Notes under the pieces: model-generated
What the model was told of the DNA's origin: nothing
Database searches by the model: none
What the model saw: only the letters and a program-made list of their open reading frames with translations
Translations under genes and position numbers: made by a program
Part shown: positions 38,111-49,345 of the stretch, in pieces
Position numbering within the stretch: the stretch's first letter is position 1
How the letters are laid out: every line of letters begins with the position of its first letter
From: Ignelater luminosus
Lineage: Eukaryota > Arthropoda > Insecta > Coleoptera > Elateridae
Reading direction: 5' to 3'
NCBI GenBank assembly: GCA_011009095.1
Contig: VTPC01004086.1
Location: 1 to 64,000 of the forward strand
Length of the DNA: 64,000 nucleotides

Positions 38111-39425
38111 TGGTTGCCTACTTTCCTTTATGCTCTTTCCACTATCGTGTCACTGATTACATTTTTATCTTCTAACCTTAGTATTTATTTGTGGTACTTA
38201 CACCACGTTTGTATTTATTAATAATTTTTTTTGCCCTTCTCACTTCGATTTTTAATTCCACTCCGGGAACTTCCTATCCGCTTACTTCTCGAACACTCTT
38301 CGCCTTCAGTTTGTCACAACACTACCCAAAATCTGAGTTTAATGTTGGTGAGAAATCAAACGCGTACGTCCAAGACGAGTGCCACAATAGAAATTTATAA
38401 AACATCAATATGACTAACAATCATGTACACAGTCAAAATGATGCCGTGGCGAAAAAAGACGAAAAAAACCTAAGAATAGCCTAAAGAAGAGAATAATATT
38501 TAGAGCAATAAATAGTGGACCTAATTAAAATCTCGGAAGAATAATAAAGAATGAGAACAAGTAGAACAAGAATGAAAGACATAATTAAGAAAATAATACA
38601 ACAGAGGGCAAAATCAACATAGTGGGAACCAAAGGGAGAAGCAGAAGAGTAAGACTGAGATCTAACCACCTGAAATAAGTAAAGGAAACTCGATAGAAAA
38701 TTTAGCAAATTAACGTCATATTCTTGTTTATGGCATTCTATTCAGGCGAATTTTAAAACTTGGAATATTCCGATACGTTTATTTACAAAACAAAAAAATT
38801 TGTTAGGGAATTTAATTTTTTTTTACTGTTGCTAGAATTCCACAAAGAGGACCTAGAATTTCATAATAATAATAATAATAACAAAAGAAAAGGATTTATT
38901 CAAATTTGTTGGCGTCTTTTGGTTTAAGCTCAAATTAATTGCAATTACCATTTGAACTTCCTTCACTCGAATTGTTGGTTTGCAATCTTTGTTCTTGGTT
39001 ACTCATGTTGCTTGGTAGATAAAGCTCTTGATAAGGTCAGGTTTTTATTTGTTTGTAGATTGGAGCTATTCTAATTATTACACAGCAACTAACAACTCAG
39101 AAATTTCACTTATTACATTTTAATGTTATTCTGAATTTTGTTAGTTTAAAATTAAAAGCGAAAACAGTTGTAATTTAGTCTAACATCTGCTACAGTGTTT
39201 TTAATTAAATATGAAAACAAGAAAGAATTGTTTTAAAAAGCATTCGTTCTGTCTTCGAGTGCGTATTTTCAAGAGTCCTACATCATTTAGTTATTTATTT
39301 CCAGGAAAACACTTTTATTACTGCGCAAAAAACGTTTCCTTTGCACTGATTTTTACGTTCAAGCTGTTTGAGATTCAATTTATACTTAAATGAGTTACAA
39401 CTAAATAACTCTTTTTTTATTGCAG
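38111..39425. other. AT-rich stretch upstream of first recognised Ddr exon
   Basis: Probably Ddr intron. It includes an (AAT)n microsatellite at 38863-38881 and ends in the polypyrimidine tract ctctttttttattgcag that serves the acceptor at 39424-39425. Nothing else was recognised. Confidence 0.5.
38863..38881. repeat. (AAT)n microsatellite
   Basis: Six or so uninterrupted aat triplets precede a purine-rich stretch. This is simple sequence with no inferred function. Confidence 0.8.
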
Positions 39426-39531
39426 GATCATGTATGTCAGCGCTAGGGATGGAATCCGGTGCGATCAAGGACTCGGCGGTATCAGCAAGTTCTGCTTACG
39501 ATGCCGGCAGTGTAGGACCACAGCATGGGAG
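39426..39531 (+). CDS. Ddr: Discoidin domain receptor, coding exon (start of discoidin domain)
   Basis: Internal exon of a discoidin-domain receptor, a receptor tyrosine kinase family whose extracellular discoidin domain binds collagen in animals. It follows a good acceptor (tttttttattgcag) and ends at a donor, ag|gtaata. The 106 bp exon carries two bases finishing a codon, 34 full codons and two bases starting the next. The translation begins SCMSALGMESGAIKDSAVSA and ends SVGPQHG, matching the N-terminal edge of the discoidin domain (C-x-x-x-L-G-M-E-S-G-x-I, then the Y-x-x-x-x-x-G-P-x-x-G-R-L turn). The split Arg codon (AG|A) joins exactly to the next exon. The upstream exon with the signal peptide was not found in the window. 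The evidence is family match plus exact splice phase. Confidence 0.88.
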
Positions 39532-40217
39532 GTAATAACTTTTCATTTTTTATTCCTAAAAAGAAATATGAAAATAAAAAGAAATTCTAAACTAAGCAAA
39601 CGAATGTTACGTGCTGCTTGCGCGTCATTTTTTCCACTCTATAAGAGTTTTGTATCGAAGAACCATCAACATTTAATGCACATTTTACTGACGAACTGTT
39701 TTACGATCATTTTAAGGCAGAGAGACAAAATTTGGAGAAATTGAATAGCAGCGACTCGCACTTTTCATCCGGCAACATCGAAGTTGGTCATTGATCCGGA
39801 AATGCTTTTAGCGAAATATTATTCCACACGATCTGCAGGGCCGTTTTGACATTTTCACAGTATACCTCTTCTGAAATACCATTAGATTTTCACTATTCCA
39901 GATTTAAAATCGAGGAAAAAGTAAAAAACCGAAAAAAAGTATTGATAGATTCAATAAAATTTCGTTTTGTAATTGAATTTCAGCGGTGCAATATTTTCAA
40001 GTTTTTAACTAAATGTTTGCAACATCTGGCCGCAATAAATGAACAATTGCAACTCAGAATGGAAGCGAACAAAACGAAATGAAACTGATAAATTACTTTT
40101 TGATGGCCGTAAATGCGTATTTAAACTGTTCAGATTTAATAGCGACGGAAAGACACATTAACATCGTCATCTCTTTTGATATCTTTCAGAATCAATAACA
40201 GAGCTTTTTTGTTTTAG
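39532..40217 (+). other. Ddr intron, 686 bp
   Basis: GT at 39532 and AG at 40216-40217 bound it. It is AT-rich. Short open frames within (39846-40082, and 39430-39744 reading through from the exon) are not supported as coding. Confidence 0.8.
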
Positions 40218-40449
40218 ATTACGAAACGACAAAAATGGAGGTGCGTGGTGTCCGCGACAAATGGTCTCTAGAGACGCTAAAGAATATTTGGAAATTAATT
40301 TAGAAGAGTTGCATGTTATAACTGGCGTGCGCACTCAAGGAAGGTTTGGTAATGGGCAAGGACAGGAATATGCAGAAGAGTATATGATTGAATATTGGAG
40401 GCCTGGATTTACAGCATGGGTTAGATGGAAAAACAGAGAAGGAAAAGAG
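40218..40449 (+). CDS. Ddr: Discoidin domain receptor, coding exon (middle of discoidin domain)
   Basis: A 232 bp exon after a ttttgttttag acceptor. One base completes the Arg codon from the previous exon, then 77 codons run open. Landmarks in order are NGGAWCPRQMVS, YLEINLEELHVITGVRTQGR, EEYMIEYWRPGF and WVRWKNREGKE; these are core beta strands and collagen-loop regions of discoidin domains (G-A-W-C-P, V-T-x-V-x-T-Q-G-R, Y-x-x-x-Y-W-R). The exon ends in phase 0 after GAG. The donor there, gag|gttggt, departs from the gtaagt consensus, and the frame stays open about 15 bases into the intron. The next matching exon lies 21.8 kb away and continues the domain with no residue missing. Confidence 0.92.
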
Positions 40450-41003
40450 GTTGGTTTTGAATTATAATGCTACGTGACCATTTTTAGTTGTTTCGGTCTA
40501 GAACATTAACTACATAATCGATACTAATTACATATGACATGCCCCTTATCACTGATCAATTAGAGATAAATTTTCATATAAGTGGCAACTTTTACTGCTC
40601 ATACATAAAGTTATTAAATTTCTTTTTAAAATGGTAACCCGTCTGTGAAGGACCATTTTCTCAAAATCTCGAAGTCCAACGTTCTCAAATTACTTTTTGT
40701 AGCACAATGCCATAGGTTCGTTCAAACGATTCTAACCCTTTTCATAAGCTTTCTGAAGTGTCCTTGAAATGGTATAGAATTTTCTTTTTATAATTTTCTA
40801 TTGAAATGTAAATTTAGAAATACAGAGAATGCTGCAGCGTATATATCTGTCTGGAGCAATTTGCAAAATTGTTGGGACTGCTTCGCAACTTTTTGTTAAT
40901 ACTCTTGTAGCAAAAAGAACACTCACACCAACTTTTAACTAGGTAATTTAATTGAACAAAAACTAAATACATAACAACTTAAACTCTTCACTCCACTCTC
41001 CGC

Positions 41004-41059
41004 TTGTCTTTTGTTTTTTAAGCGTTCTTGTTTTTTACGGCTGTGTGCCAGTTATCACA
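41004..41059 (-). repeat. 3' LTR start, shared with 43995-44050
   Basis: ttttgttttttaagcgttct, then acggctgtgtgccagttatcaca, is nearly identical to 43995-44050 in the same orientation. It has TG at the outer edge when read on the minus strand. This pair defines the LTR edges of the gypsy element. Confidence 0.85.
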
Positions 41060-41069
41060 CTCGGCCTTG

Positions 41070-42860
41070 CTACCCTAGACGACGTCCTCGTCTTCGGTTT
41101 ATAACTCTCCAGTGCATCTTCATTTTCTGACTCTTCGGTTAAAGGGCCTTCTTCTTCGGAACAACACCATCGTTTCAATCTATCTGAAGAGTAGACAGAT
41201 TGGAAAGATCTTTGAGTGCGCTTTGTTGCCTAGGACCCTTTCCACCATATAAGGCGCTTTGAAACGTGGTAGCAGCTTTCTTGAGGTTCCGGTCGCTGCT
41301 AATTCTCATCGCGTCATTACTAGGTCTCCCTCATGATATTTAGTTGGTAGCTTTCTTTTCTGATCGAATATCACCTTGTCCTGCTGCTGTTTTTAAAGGT
41401 TTTGGAGTTGTTCTTGCCTCATTTTCTCTAAATCCTCTGGTAACTGCACATCTTAGAGCGCCATCACCAAATTGTTCTGCAATGCGTCGCGTGGATGAAA
41501 ACCAATAAAGAGTTAAGGTAAACTGGATGTTTCTCACGTGTTGATCCCATTCCTTACCATCTCCTCTCGTCCTTCCTCCGTTGGATTTCTACTAAGAGCG
41601 TCTATGTGTCTCATACTTTGCGCCGGTCGATGCTCCACTGCAAAGTCATACTCCTGTAATTTAAGCAGCCATCATCCGATCCTAGGTGTAACATCTTTCT
41701 TTGTCATGATAGTTTTTAAAGAACTACAATTGGTTACAATGCGGAAACATTGACCTAGTAGGTATATTGGGAATTGCTCTCCAGTTTCTACGACCGTCAA
41801 CGCTTCTAACTCATAACTATGATATTTGGATTCCAAGTCTATCGTTTTTGGACTAAAATATCCTAGCGATTTCCAGTTCTCTTTAGGAAGTCTCTGCAGT
41901 AGTATACCTGCTAATCCAATTTTAGGGAGATCCGTATGAATCTGCAGCTCTGCGTGTGAATCGTATAAGGCGAGTATTAGTCTCTCTGTCAATATCGTCT
42001 TTAATTTTTGAAAGGCTTGATCTTTTTAAGTTTATCAAGTCCTTTACTAATAGTTCTATTTGGTATTAGCATATCGTCCATGTACACTACTACCACTCCC
42101 GTTCCTATACTGTCTATGACATGATTCATTAACCGACCAAAGGTACTCGAACCGTTTACTATCTCGAACGGCATTTTCTTAAACTCATATTGACCCTCCG
42201 TCGTCACAAAAGCGGCAAAACGTTTTGAGTCTTCCGCGATCGGTATTTGCTTTTCCCGACAATTTGTTCAATTGCTTGTCAGCCACGGGCATCAGCATGT
42301 GCTCTTTCCGCGTTGTTGCATTAATACGCCGATAATCGATGCAGTCTTTTACCACCGTTCTTTTCTGGCACTAATATTGCAGAACTCGCATATTCAGAAC
42401 TGGATTCTCGAATCACTCCCGCATTTAAGAGTTTACTCACTAATTGTTTCTTTACTTCGCGTTCCGCGTACGGTAATCGATACGATCGATATCGCACTAT
42501 GTCCTTACTAGTCAATTCGATCTTCGCCGCTATTAGGTCGGTAGATTTTAAACCTTTTAACTTGCTAAGAAAAACCTGTTGATTCATCATATTTATTCAT
42601 CATTTGAATCAACTCCTTTTCTTCTTCCGTTAATTTTATTTTAATGCTAACACTTTCGAATACTTTCAACTTGTTCTATCTGCGAACCCTTTCACTAACT
42701 AACTGATCAGCTTCTTTTACTACACGCACACCTGGTTGCTCCAACGCACTTTGACCAATAATCATTGCATCCTCTTGCGCTTCGTTTGGCACGATTAATT
42801 CTTCTACTTCAATCTTTATGTCTTCTAAGACTATTATCAAGGTTCGCTTACTCATAGCTT
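41070..42860 (-). pseudogene. Ty3/gypsy pol: RT, RNase H, integrase tail
   Basis: RT fingers (42321-42590): TSKDIVRYRSYRLPYAEREV, then SEYASSAILVPEKNGG, followed in a shifted frame by CIDYRRINATTRKEH, which holds the first RT Asp. The palm continues as EDSKRFAAFVTTEGQYEFKK and VVVVYMDDMLIPN, with the catalytic Y-M-D-D intact near 42070. RNase H (41672-41992): ALYDSHAELQIHTDLPKIGL and DLESKYHSYELEALTVV, then WLLKLQEYDFAVEHRPAQSM and HIDALSRNP. The integrase core with D-D-E is missing. The sequence passes directly to integrase C-terminal text (41080-41537: AEQFGDGAL region, KYHEGDLVMTR, GTSRKLLPRFKAPYMVERVL). Multiple frameshifts are present. Confidence 0.87.
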
Positions 42861-42895
42861 CGCACCTTCCTTACCCAAATCCTTGTAGAGTCAAT

Positions 42896-43989
42896 TTACA
42901 TGGCACATAGTTTTGGGCTCATCTTTTGGGCAACGCCTTCTCTCATAGTAACCACAACACTTTCTAAATCAATTAATGCCGTAACACATTTTCCATCTAC
43001 GTCCGCAATTTTGAAATATTTATCTTTGTTTTCTGTAGTTCTTATTTTTTGAACTTTAGACTCATCGTAACTTGCATCATTTTTATTACAAAGTTCTATT
43101 CTCTTCACAGTTCGTGACTTTGGGGTGGATGATGCCTCTGCATTTTTCTCAGGACATTCTGCTGTCTTATGTCTAAATGTATTACAATTAAAACATTTCA
43201 TTCTCAAACTCATGGTTTGACTCTCGGCAGATATGTGCCCCTTTTTTCCACAATTAAAGCACCTCTTCGAATCAGTATTTTCTGATTTTTCTTTGCTTCT
43301 GGATTCGAGGCGTAGGTTACGCTTTCGGTTATTTTCGTACGACCTTTTAATCTTTAATTTCATCTTGGATTCCATCGATTATAATATACTGAAACAGAGC
43401 TTCATCTTCTGTGTTTCCTCTACTAGCTGACTCCTTCATTGTAAAATAGTATTCTTTAATCGTCTCATCCTTACGCATTTTTCTGCGTGTCATTTTGGTG
43501 AAGGTCAGCACTGTTCACCTTGGTAGAAAATTCTCTCTTCAGCTTCTTCTTAAGAGCCTCCCACGAGACTATACCTCTTTCTGATTGAATAAATAATTTA
43601 GAAGTGTCCATGAGTAATCTTTTCACAAAAATCAACTTTTGTTTTTCATTGCAACTCATCAAGAGGGCGCTCTCTTTAAATTCGGTGATCCAATTTTCAA
43701 TTGGGTAATCATCGTCACTCCCAAAAACGCGCATTGTATGTTCGATATCTCTGAATGTCAGTACAAACTTTGTATCTTCAGGCTGGTGGCCCATTTTTTG
43801 CGTAGACACTTCTGATCCCTCATCTGACGGGTTGTCGTCTTCCTCTTCGCTTTTCGTCCCCATAAATTGATTCTTTCCATTTATATATGTCTTATTTTTC
43901 CTTATATTTTGACCTTCTTTTTGGGCTATGGTCTGACTTCTTATCTTACCTGTTAGCGAGGATCGTCTTTGTTTATCTTCTTTTCGCAC
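42896..43989 (-). pseudogene. Ty3/gypsy gag, zinc knuckles and protease
   Basis: The capsid-like part (43471-43989, 172 codons) includes DTKFVLTFRDIEHTMRVFGS, NWITEFKESALLMSCNEKQK and IVSWEALKKKLKREF, typical of Ty3/gypsy Gag in insects. After a break, 42896-43375 gives two zinc knuckles. CFNCGKKGHISAES has lost its last Cys, while CFNCNTFRHKTAEC keeps C-x2-C-x4-H-x4-C. The retroviral-type protease follows: KIADVDGKCVTALIDLES, where the expected D-[TS]-G catalytic triplet reads D-L-E, so the protease is dead. The first frame lacks a clear ATG and may start upstream or have lost it. Confidence 0.82.
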
Positions 43990-43994
43990 TTCCG

Positions 43995-44050
43995 CGTGTT
44001 TTTTGTTTTTTAAGCGTTCTTATTTTTACGGCTGTGTGCCAGTTATCACA
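43995..44050 (-). repeat. Truncated 5' LTR, shared with 41004-41059
   Basis: A direct repeat of the 3' LTR start. Immediately inside it the gag frame begins, so most of the 5' LTR and the primer binding site have been lost by deletion. Confidence 0.8.
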
Positions 44051-46025
44051 CTTTCAATACTGAACTCTGATACTACATCTATAGTAGAATAACTACACCG
44101 ATTCCGACTCAATCGTTACCTTTGAACTATTTTATCCCTATAACAACTTTGAAAAGCCTTTCTAGAAACGGTACAGAAAGCGCTAGATTCTCAAATTTTA
44201 GTTTTCCCCTTTTTAACGAATTTCTTTGCCTTTTCATTATTGTTAGTATGTTCATAATTTAAATTCTATTAATTTAGATAATTAAAATGATGTTAATTAA
44301 TCTGACCTTCTCTTGTTATTGCTTTGACAAGCCTCATTAAATGTTTACTTTGGAATCTTTGCAATGCATAGTCCGTTAGTCAATTATAATTTTCCACCTA
44401 ATTGAACCCTCAATGTGGTCAGCATTGATATCGCTTGTCGGTGAGGCAATTTAGAACATCGTTTAGCACTATCGTACTAACTATTGATCACTTTTTGTAC
44501 TAATCACAGAACAAAACGAGTCCAATATTCCTCTTTTTCTCTTTAACTGTTGTAATGAAAGGACATGCAAACCGATTAGCCACATTAAAACTGCAAATAA
44601 GCTGTTATTAACTATTTCTGAAAAAAAAATCAAAAATGTCATTTTTTAAAACTATGTTTAACCCTGTATACAATAACACTCGTCTATCAATACATCAGCA
44701 GCGAATTATTATTAGAGTTTTCCGTTTTTTAATGGCTTCCGTTCAATTTAATCACGTAAATATGAATGTTTCGTAAGTAATTCAAATGTAAATGAGAACA
44801 TTTCTTAGGAAAAGCAAAAAAAGAATTAAATTATAAAAACAAATTTATGCATAGTTGTGGAACTTTTTCGCAAAAACCTGATAAAATGGAATTAAGTAAT
44901 TGAATTTTTTAAAAAATAATTTATTAAAGGAAAATGTTAATTATCACTTTTGGAAGTTCTGAATTAAAACATAAATTTAGAAAAGGACGCCTTAAAATGC
45001 CCCTCCAGCTTCAATTACTTTCCTGAAACATATATAACTACCTCAATATTTTAAGTTTATGTGTTGGTATGCAGAAATTCTTGCTACCTCTCATTAAACC
45101 GCACGCAACATCGCGCAACCCTTGTTATGTTAAATTATTTTGCTGAATTCAATGTAAATTTATGTAAGTGACCTTGTTTTGAAAATAATATTTTAGAGAA
45201 ATATGTGAAACCGTTTTGCTGATTTTGAAATAAATCTCTTATCGTACTATACTTGATTAAAATGGAAATTAATTGGATGAGACTCTCTAACTGTGTGCTA
45301 TTATATAGTTATATGCATTTCAGACCTCTCTATGTTTACACACGGATAGTTATACAGTAGTATTATCCCTAGAAGGCGAGGAGGTAATTTGTAGAACCCG
45401 CCAGGTTGTTAGTGAAGATAATTGCACCGCACTTAAGATATGCATTCCGCTACATCTTAAGAGGATCGTCACTGTTGTCGCTTATTAGAGCATATTAATG
45501 TCATGTTATATAATCTATATTCACCTTGTCTAGTTCTACATAGACACTGCGAGTCATTCACTATTAGCGTGCGTGCTCGACTTTCTAGAGAAATTTTCAT
45601 ATTACCATCAGTTCAGTGAACGTTGCAAATCTAGGAAAATTAGATAGCAATCTCAATATGGAAATTAAATTACTTTAAAGTAAACAGGACAAAGAGCATG
45701 AATTTAATATAGCTAAGAGTACCGTGTGATTTTATGGAAATAACGAAAATTACACGTTTTGGGATGTCCTCAGAACGAATTTAATCTCGTAGCCTAGCTA
45801 TTCTTACTTTCGGTTAATGTAGAATTTATGCTTTTATGTTGACATCATAATAAAACTATTTAAATGGTTTTGTCTGAAATTTATTGTTGCTTTTGTAATT
45901 AGAAATCTAAATTTAACAGTGAATTAGTTAATGACACATCTTGGTTTGTTTTAATTATATAAATATTACCTGAAGAACATAATTAGAAAATTGTAGCAAA
46001 ATTAGGGCTTAACTGATGATAATTC
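44051..46025. other. AT-rich intronic stretch
   Basis: No gene, domain or tandem array was recognised. Confidence 0.45.
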
Positions 46026-46125
46026 GAATGCATCTCAATTTACAACCGGATATCTGCGACTTTCTCTTATAACCTAGATTAAATAGGAAGGAAACCCCTT
46101 ATCGTTTAGGGTGAGTCAATTCTTA
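46026..46125 (+). repeat. Short dispersed repeat, copy 1
   Basis: gaatgcatctcaatttacaa, gatatctgc, aggaaggaaaccccttatcg and ttagggtgagtcaattct stretches match 60979-61070 in the same order and orientation with moderate divergence. About 100 bp are alignable by eye. It is possibly the end of a larger transposon family. Confidence 0.6.
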
Positions 46126-46269
46126 ACCTTCAGACTACTACATGCATTGTTTTGCTATAACTTCTTTATCAGGTACAATTGAAGAACAAAACTGTAGCGA
46201 TTATAATTCTTACATTATTCTCATATTTGCATTCTATTTCATAACTGAGTAGTTTAGTTTACACTTCTC

Positions 46270-47815
46270 TCATTCCGTTGTCGAGCATAGAGCGAGGTGG
46301 TCTTCCCCAAACTTCGCCTGCCGTCACCCTGCCTTATTGGTCTGGACACAGGTCTGACAGTGTTCCATCATATTACTAAAGGCTTAGATCGACCTGTTCG
46401 GGGGAGGGGAGCAGGTCGTGACACCCGTACACTCCACTGTTGGTTCCTGAGCTCGAGCTTTCTCAGGTCCTCCTCATTACAACTGAAATTCCTCTTCCGT
46501 CCGTAACCGCCTGGGTAACCTCTTACTCTTCTTCGCAATCCCATGTTCCCAAATCCCATCAACACCCACCACTCGAATTCCCGCCTCTTACAATCCGCCC
46601 TCCCGCCTCTATTGCTTTGGCCTTCTACATTCCTATGCTTCACTGTCAACATCATCAAGATCCAGTACCACTACCAGAGATACAACAATATCGGAGTTCA
46701 CTTTCGATTTTAGAATCACTTCAATCGCTGCGACACCAACTCCACAACAGATCAATCTAACTCGAGAGCCATTTCTAAGTGCCATCAACTCAACTATAAC
46801 CCGGACGCACGTTGCAATCATCTTCCACCACCATCCTTACTGCAGGGCTTGAGAGAAACCAAAGAGGCTTCTAATGCCCGCGCTGGTAGCACAAATATTA
46901 ATGATTTGTTTGTTAGGTTTACGCTTCAGTTTGCTAATTGTGTTCGTTACGTGCAACGTCTTATTAAAATGGCTTTCATGAAAGTCTTAATAATCTTACT
47001 AAGGATAAGTCGAGTTCAGCGTTAATTCCCCGCCGAATGCGGGAGGCCATTTCAAGCTTATCTAGGAGCTTCTTGTATTTGGATGGAGTTGATGGTGGTT
47101 CGCGAGGTAGGATATGTACGTCGTTCGGCACCGGCCAGCCCTTGAAATTGGAAGTAGTTTCGACCATGGAGTTGCAGCGATGCGAGGAGCGCCGTTGGTA
47201 GCATAGGTGTTTGTGTGGCAGCGTCCTGCAGTTGTAGCTGATGGAAGCGCTGAGCTGGGTGGCGTTTGGCGCTTGTACCTGAAGTGTGAAGGGCCGTACT
47301 TAGTGGGTGTGGGTTGTGATGTTGAACTTGAATGTTGGAAAAACACTTCTGATGTCGAATACTGGCGGAAGCGTTTGATGTTGAGTGGCATGGCACTGCT
47401 TCAAGATGTTGTTACCGCCCTTGATAGCGTCTATCAAAGTTGTAGTTGTAAGAGTGAATGACCCCAATGTTTCCATGTTGTGCCGATAAGGAATTGGAAT
47501 TGCCGTGGTCGATGTTGGTCAATATACTGGTAGTGATGTTGGTGAGAAGTGAACAACGCACGCAGAAGGATGATGATGATGATACGACATACAAATGGTT
47601 TTCGGGAGCCACACCCCTACTCGCGCGATGTAGGGGGTGAGTTCGATAGCGACTGCTAGGCGCAACCAGTTACAGTGGCAAAGGGGATTCCGGGACCGCA
47701 AACCTACTAACGCCGCGGCCCGGGGCGCGTTCGGAATGCGGACACCCGGGAGAGCAAGGAAGTTAACACTCGCGCCAAGAGTCGCGCCTGACAATGACGT
47801 ACGCGGGTGGAAAGG
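46270..47815 (-). repeat. GC-richer dispersed repeat, copy 2
   Basis: A sharp rise in GC and CpG against the AT-rich intron, including ccgcggcccggggcgcg near 47712-47730. Minus-strand reading of 47810-47530 aligns with 5485-5775 (copy 1). Below it, the minus strand has overlapping Pro/Thr/His/Gln-rich open frames at 46976-47612, one including PPSTPSKYKKLLDKLEMASR. These could be the start of a retroelement gag but match nothing I can name. Open frames on the other strand and at 47637-48104 look like products of GC-rich composition. The segment ends just before the piggyBac remnant. Confidence 0.6.
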
Positions 47816-48055
47816 GACTCCGGCTCAGGGGCTCTGCTGCCCGGCTGGAAGCTTGGCGCCACTTCTGGGCTTTTGTTCCTCACTTTTAGGTCTTTGCTCC
47901 TCAAAGATGAAGGTTGCCAGAAGGAGCTGCAACAGGACGCGCCACCCGGGGAGGTATCGGACGTGCCTGACACAGGCCAGTGGATACACACTGGTAAGCC
48001 ACTGCCGACGTTTACCTCGAACGGACACCACACGAAACTGCTTACCAAGGATTAA

Positions 48056-48870
48056 ATGCGTCGGTATTTATGCAATAATGAAGATGAACAAAGTATCTAT
48101 ATAACAGATAATGTGTGTGAAGAGCTCAGTGACAACGAAGCAGAAGCGTGCAATGAAGTTGCTGATGTCTTGCACAGAAGCGATATAGAGGGGTTGCGTA
48201 TCAAAAAACAAAGTCGTAAGGGTTTGGAAAATGCAATAAAAGCAAATCTGGAACAACTCAGTACAGCACGCAATTTAAAACCGAAGAAGTATTTAGATTA
48301 TTTATTTTCGACGAAATAGTCAATTTTGTAGTTACTCAAACCAATAGAAAAGCTGAACAGGTAAAACATAGGTAATCTTTTCTGGTATAAAATTTAAATG
48401 TAATTCAGAAACTCTTCAGACTTGTAATGAGTAATGTAATGTTTGATCGATAGTACCTGGAACGATGACTCAAATGCACTTTCAGCTTCTATCATCTCTT
48501 CTTACATTTGATGAATGTACAAAAAAGAAAAGAAATAAAACAAAACTGTAGAATAGTTCCAATCAGAGATGTGTTTAGCTTGTTCGTAGAAAATTGCAAA
48601 AAGCGTACAATCCTGAACCTCACTATTGACGAACAATTAGTTGGATTCGGAGAACAATGTTCTTTTCAGGTTTACATGAAAAATAAACCCAATAAGTAAG
48701 AAATTAAAATTTGGGCTTTATCAGATGCAAAAAAGTCTTGTATCATAAATATGCAGGTATATTTGTAAAATTGGAAAGAAGGCTGATAGAAATCAAGGCG
48801 AAGGAGTTGTCTTTGATTTAGTGGAATGTTTGAAACAGGGACATGGCATTACCACACCTGGCAAAACTGC
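48056..48870 (+). pseudogene. piggyBac transposase remnant, copy D
   Basis: Plus-strand piggyBac fragment, a different lineage from copies A-C. The N-terminal part (48056-48319) is acidic and ends YLDYLFSTK; a frameshifted reading continues FDEIVNFVVTQTNRKAEQVK, like the family's entry block. Then come LLSSLLTFDECTKKKRNKTK and, in 48508-48699, IVPIRDVFSLFVENCKK and LTIDEQLVGFGEQCSFQVYM, the diagnostic first-Asp block (T-I-D-E-Q-L-V-G-F). IKIWALSDAKKSCIINMQVY and DRNQGEGVVFDLVECLKQGH follow in shifted frames to about 48840. The C-terminal half, with the remaining catalytic Asp residues, is not found. At least three frameshifts are needed to connect the parts. Confidence 0.85.
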
Positions 48871-49181
48871 TACGAGTGCCGCAAGCAACATGACGCCGTC
48901 CTCTATATAGTAGAAGCCGGAAGATGCTAACGCATTTTCCATACATAACCGCTTTTGGGACAAACATGAAGCAATAATCTCATGCGCTGTACAGTACCCT
49001 CTTGCAGCTGTGTGAGAAGTCAAGCATCAGTAAATCCAAGGATTTACACTCCCCTACTTTGCAGTCGCTGAAAACCAATCAACAACAATAACAACCAAAA
49101 AAATTAAAGGAATTCACTAAGAACCAAGCAAACCAACGACCGCTGCAGTACTAACACACTTAAGACGAACTCACAGTCTAG
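48871..49181. other. Spacer between piggyBac remnant and LINE leader
   Basis: About 310 bp. The first half may be more decayed piggyBac. The second half, rich in caaca/aacca, probably already belongs to the 5' region of the following LINE. No feature is certain. Confidence 0.3.
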
Positions 49182-49345
49182 GCTAGAGCAAATAATAGTC
49201 GTATCCATACCATTTCGAGCTGCAGAAAGTAATAGTATCATACTTCCCATTTCCAGCTGAGGCAAATAATAGCAGCATTAACGCCATTCCGAGCTGGAGT
49301 AAGTAACAGTAGCATCCACACCATTCCGAGTTAGAGCAAACATTG
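49182..49345 (+). repeat. 37 bp tandem repeat, four full copies and a partial
   Basis: Units begin at 49182, 49219, 49256, 49293 and 49330, an exact 37 bp spacing. Each starts gct(a/g)gag(c)aaa-like and ends in ccattcc(g)a. The array lies about 450 bp upstream of the endonuclease frame of the LINE on the same strand, so it is likely part of that element's 5' untranslated region. Repeated monomers in LINE leaders can carry promoter activity in other families. A regulatory role here is inference. Confidence 0.85.

Larger units (their letters stand above)
40907..44050 (-). mobile_element. Ty3/gypsy LTR retrotransposon, internally deleted
   Basis: Minus-strand element with gag, zinc knuckles, protease, RT, RNase H and the integrase C-terminus in the usual Ty3/gypsy order. 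A sequence beginning tgtgataactggcacacagc (minus strand) occurs at both ends, at 44050 and at 41059, and marks the LTR starts. At the 5' end only about 56 bp of LTR remain before gag; the 3' copy appears to run on to about 40907. The rest of the 5' LTR and leader, and the integrase core, are missing. No convincing target-site duplication is visible (actct versus ctttc next to the ends). It sits about 450 bp inside the large Ddr intron, antisense to Ddr. Confidence 0.85.

Noticed and set aside
40907..44050. Envelope-like gene that would make the gypsy element retrovirus-like
   Set aside because: After the integrase tail the sequence passes directly to the 3' LTR; there is no room for and no sign of an env frame.
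40900..44060. Target-site duplication for the gypsy element
   Set aside because: The bases next to the two LTR ends (actct and ctttc) do not match, so I do not claim one.
47637..48104. 155-codon Arg/Pro-rich frame in the GC-rich segment
   Set aside because: Several overlapping frames are open at once on both strands, as expected from GC content, and no domain is recognisable.
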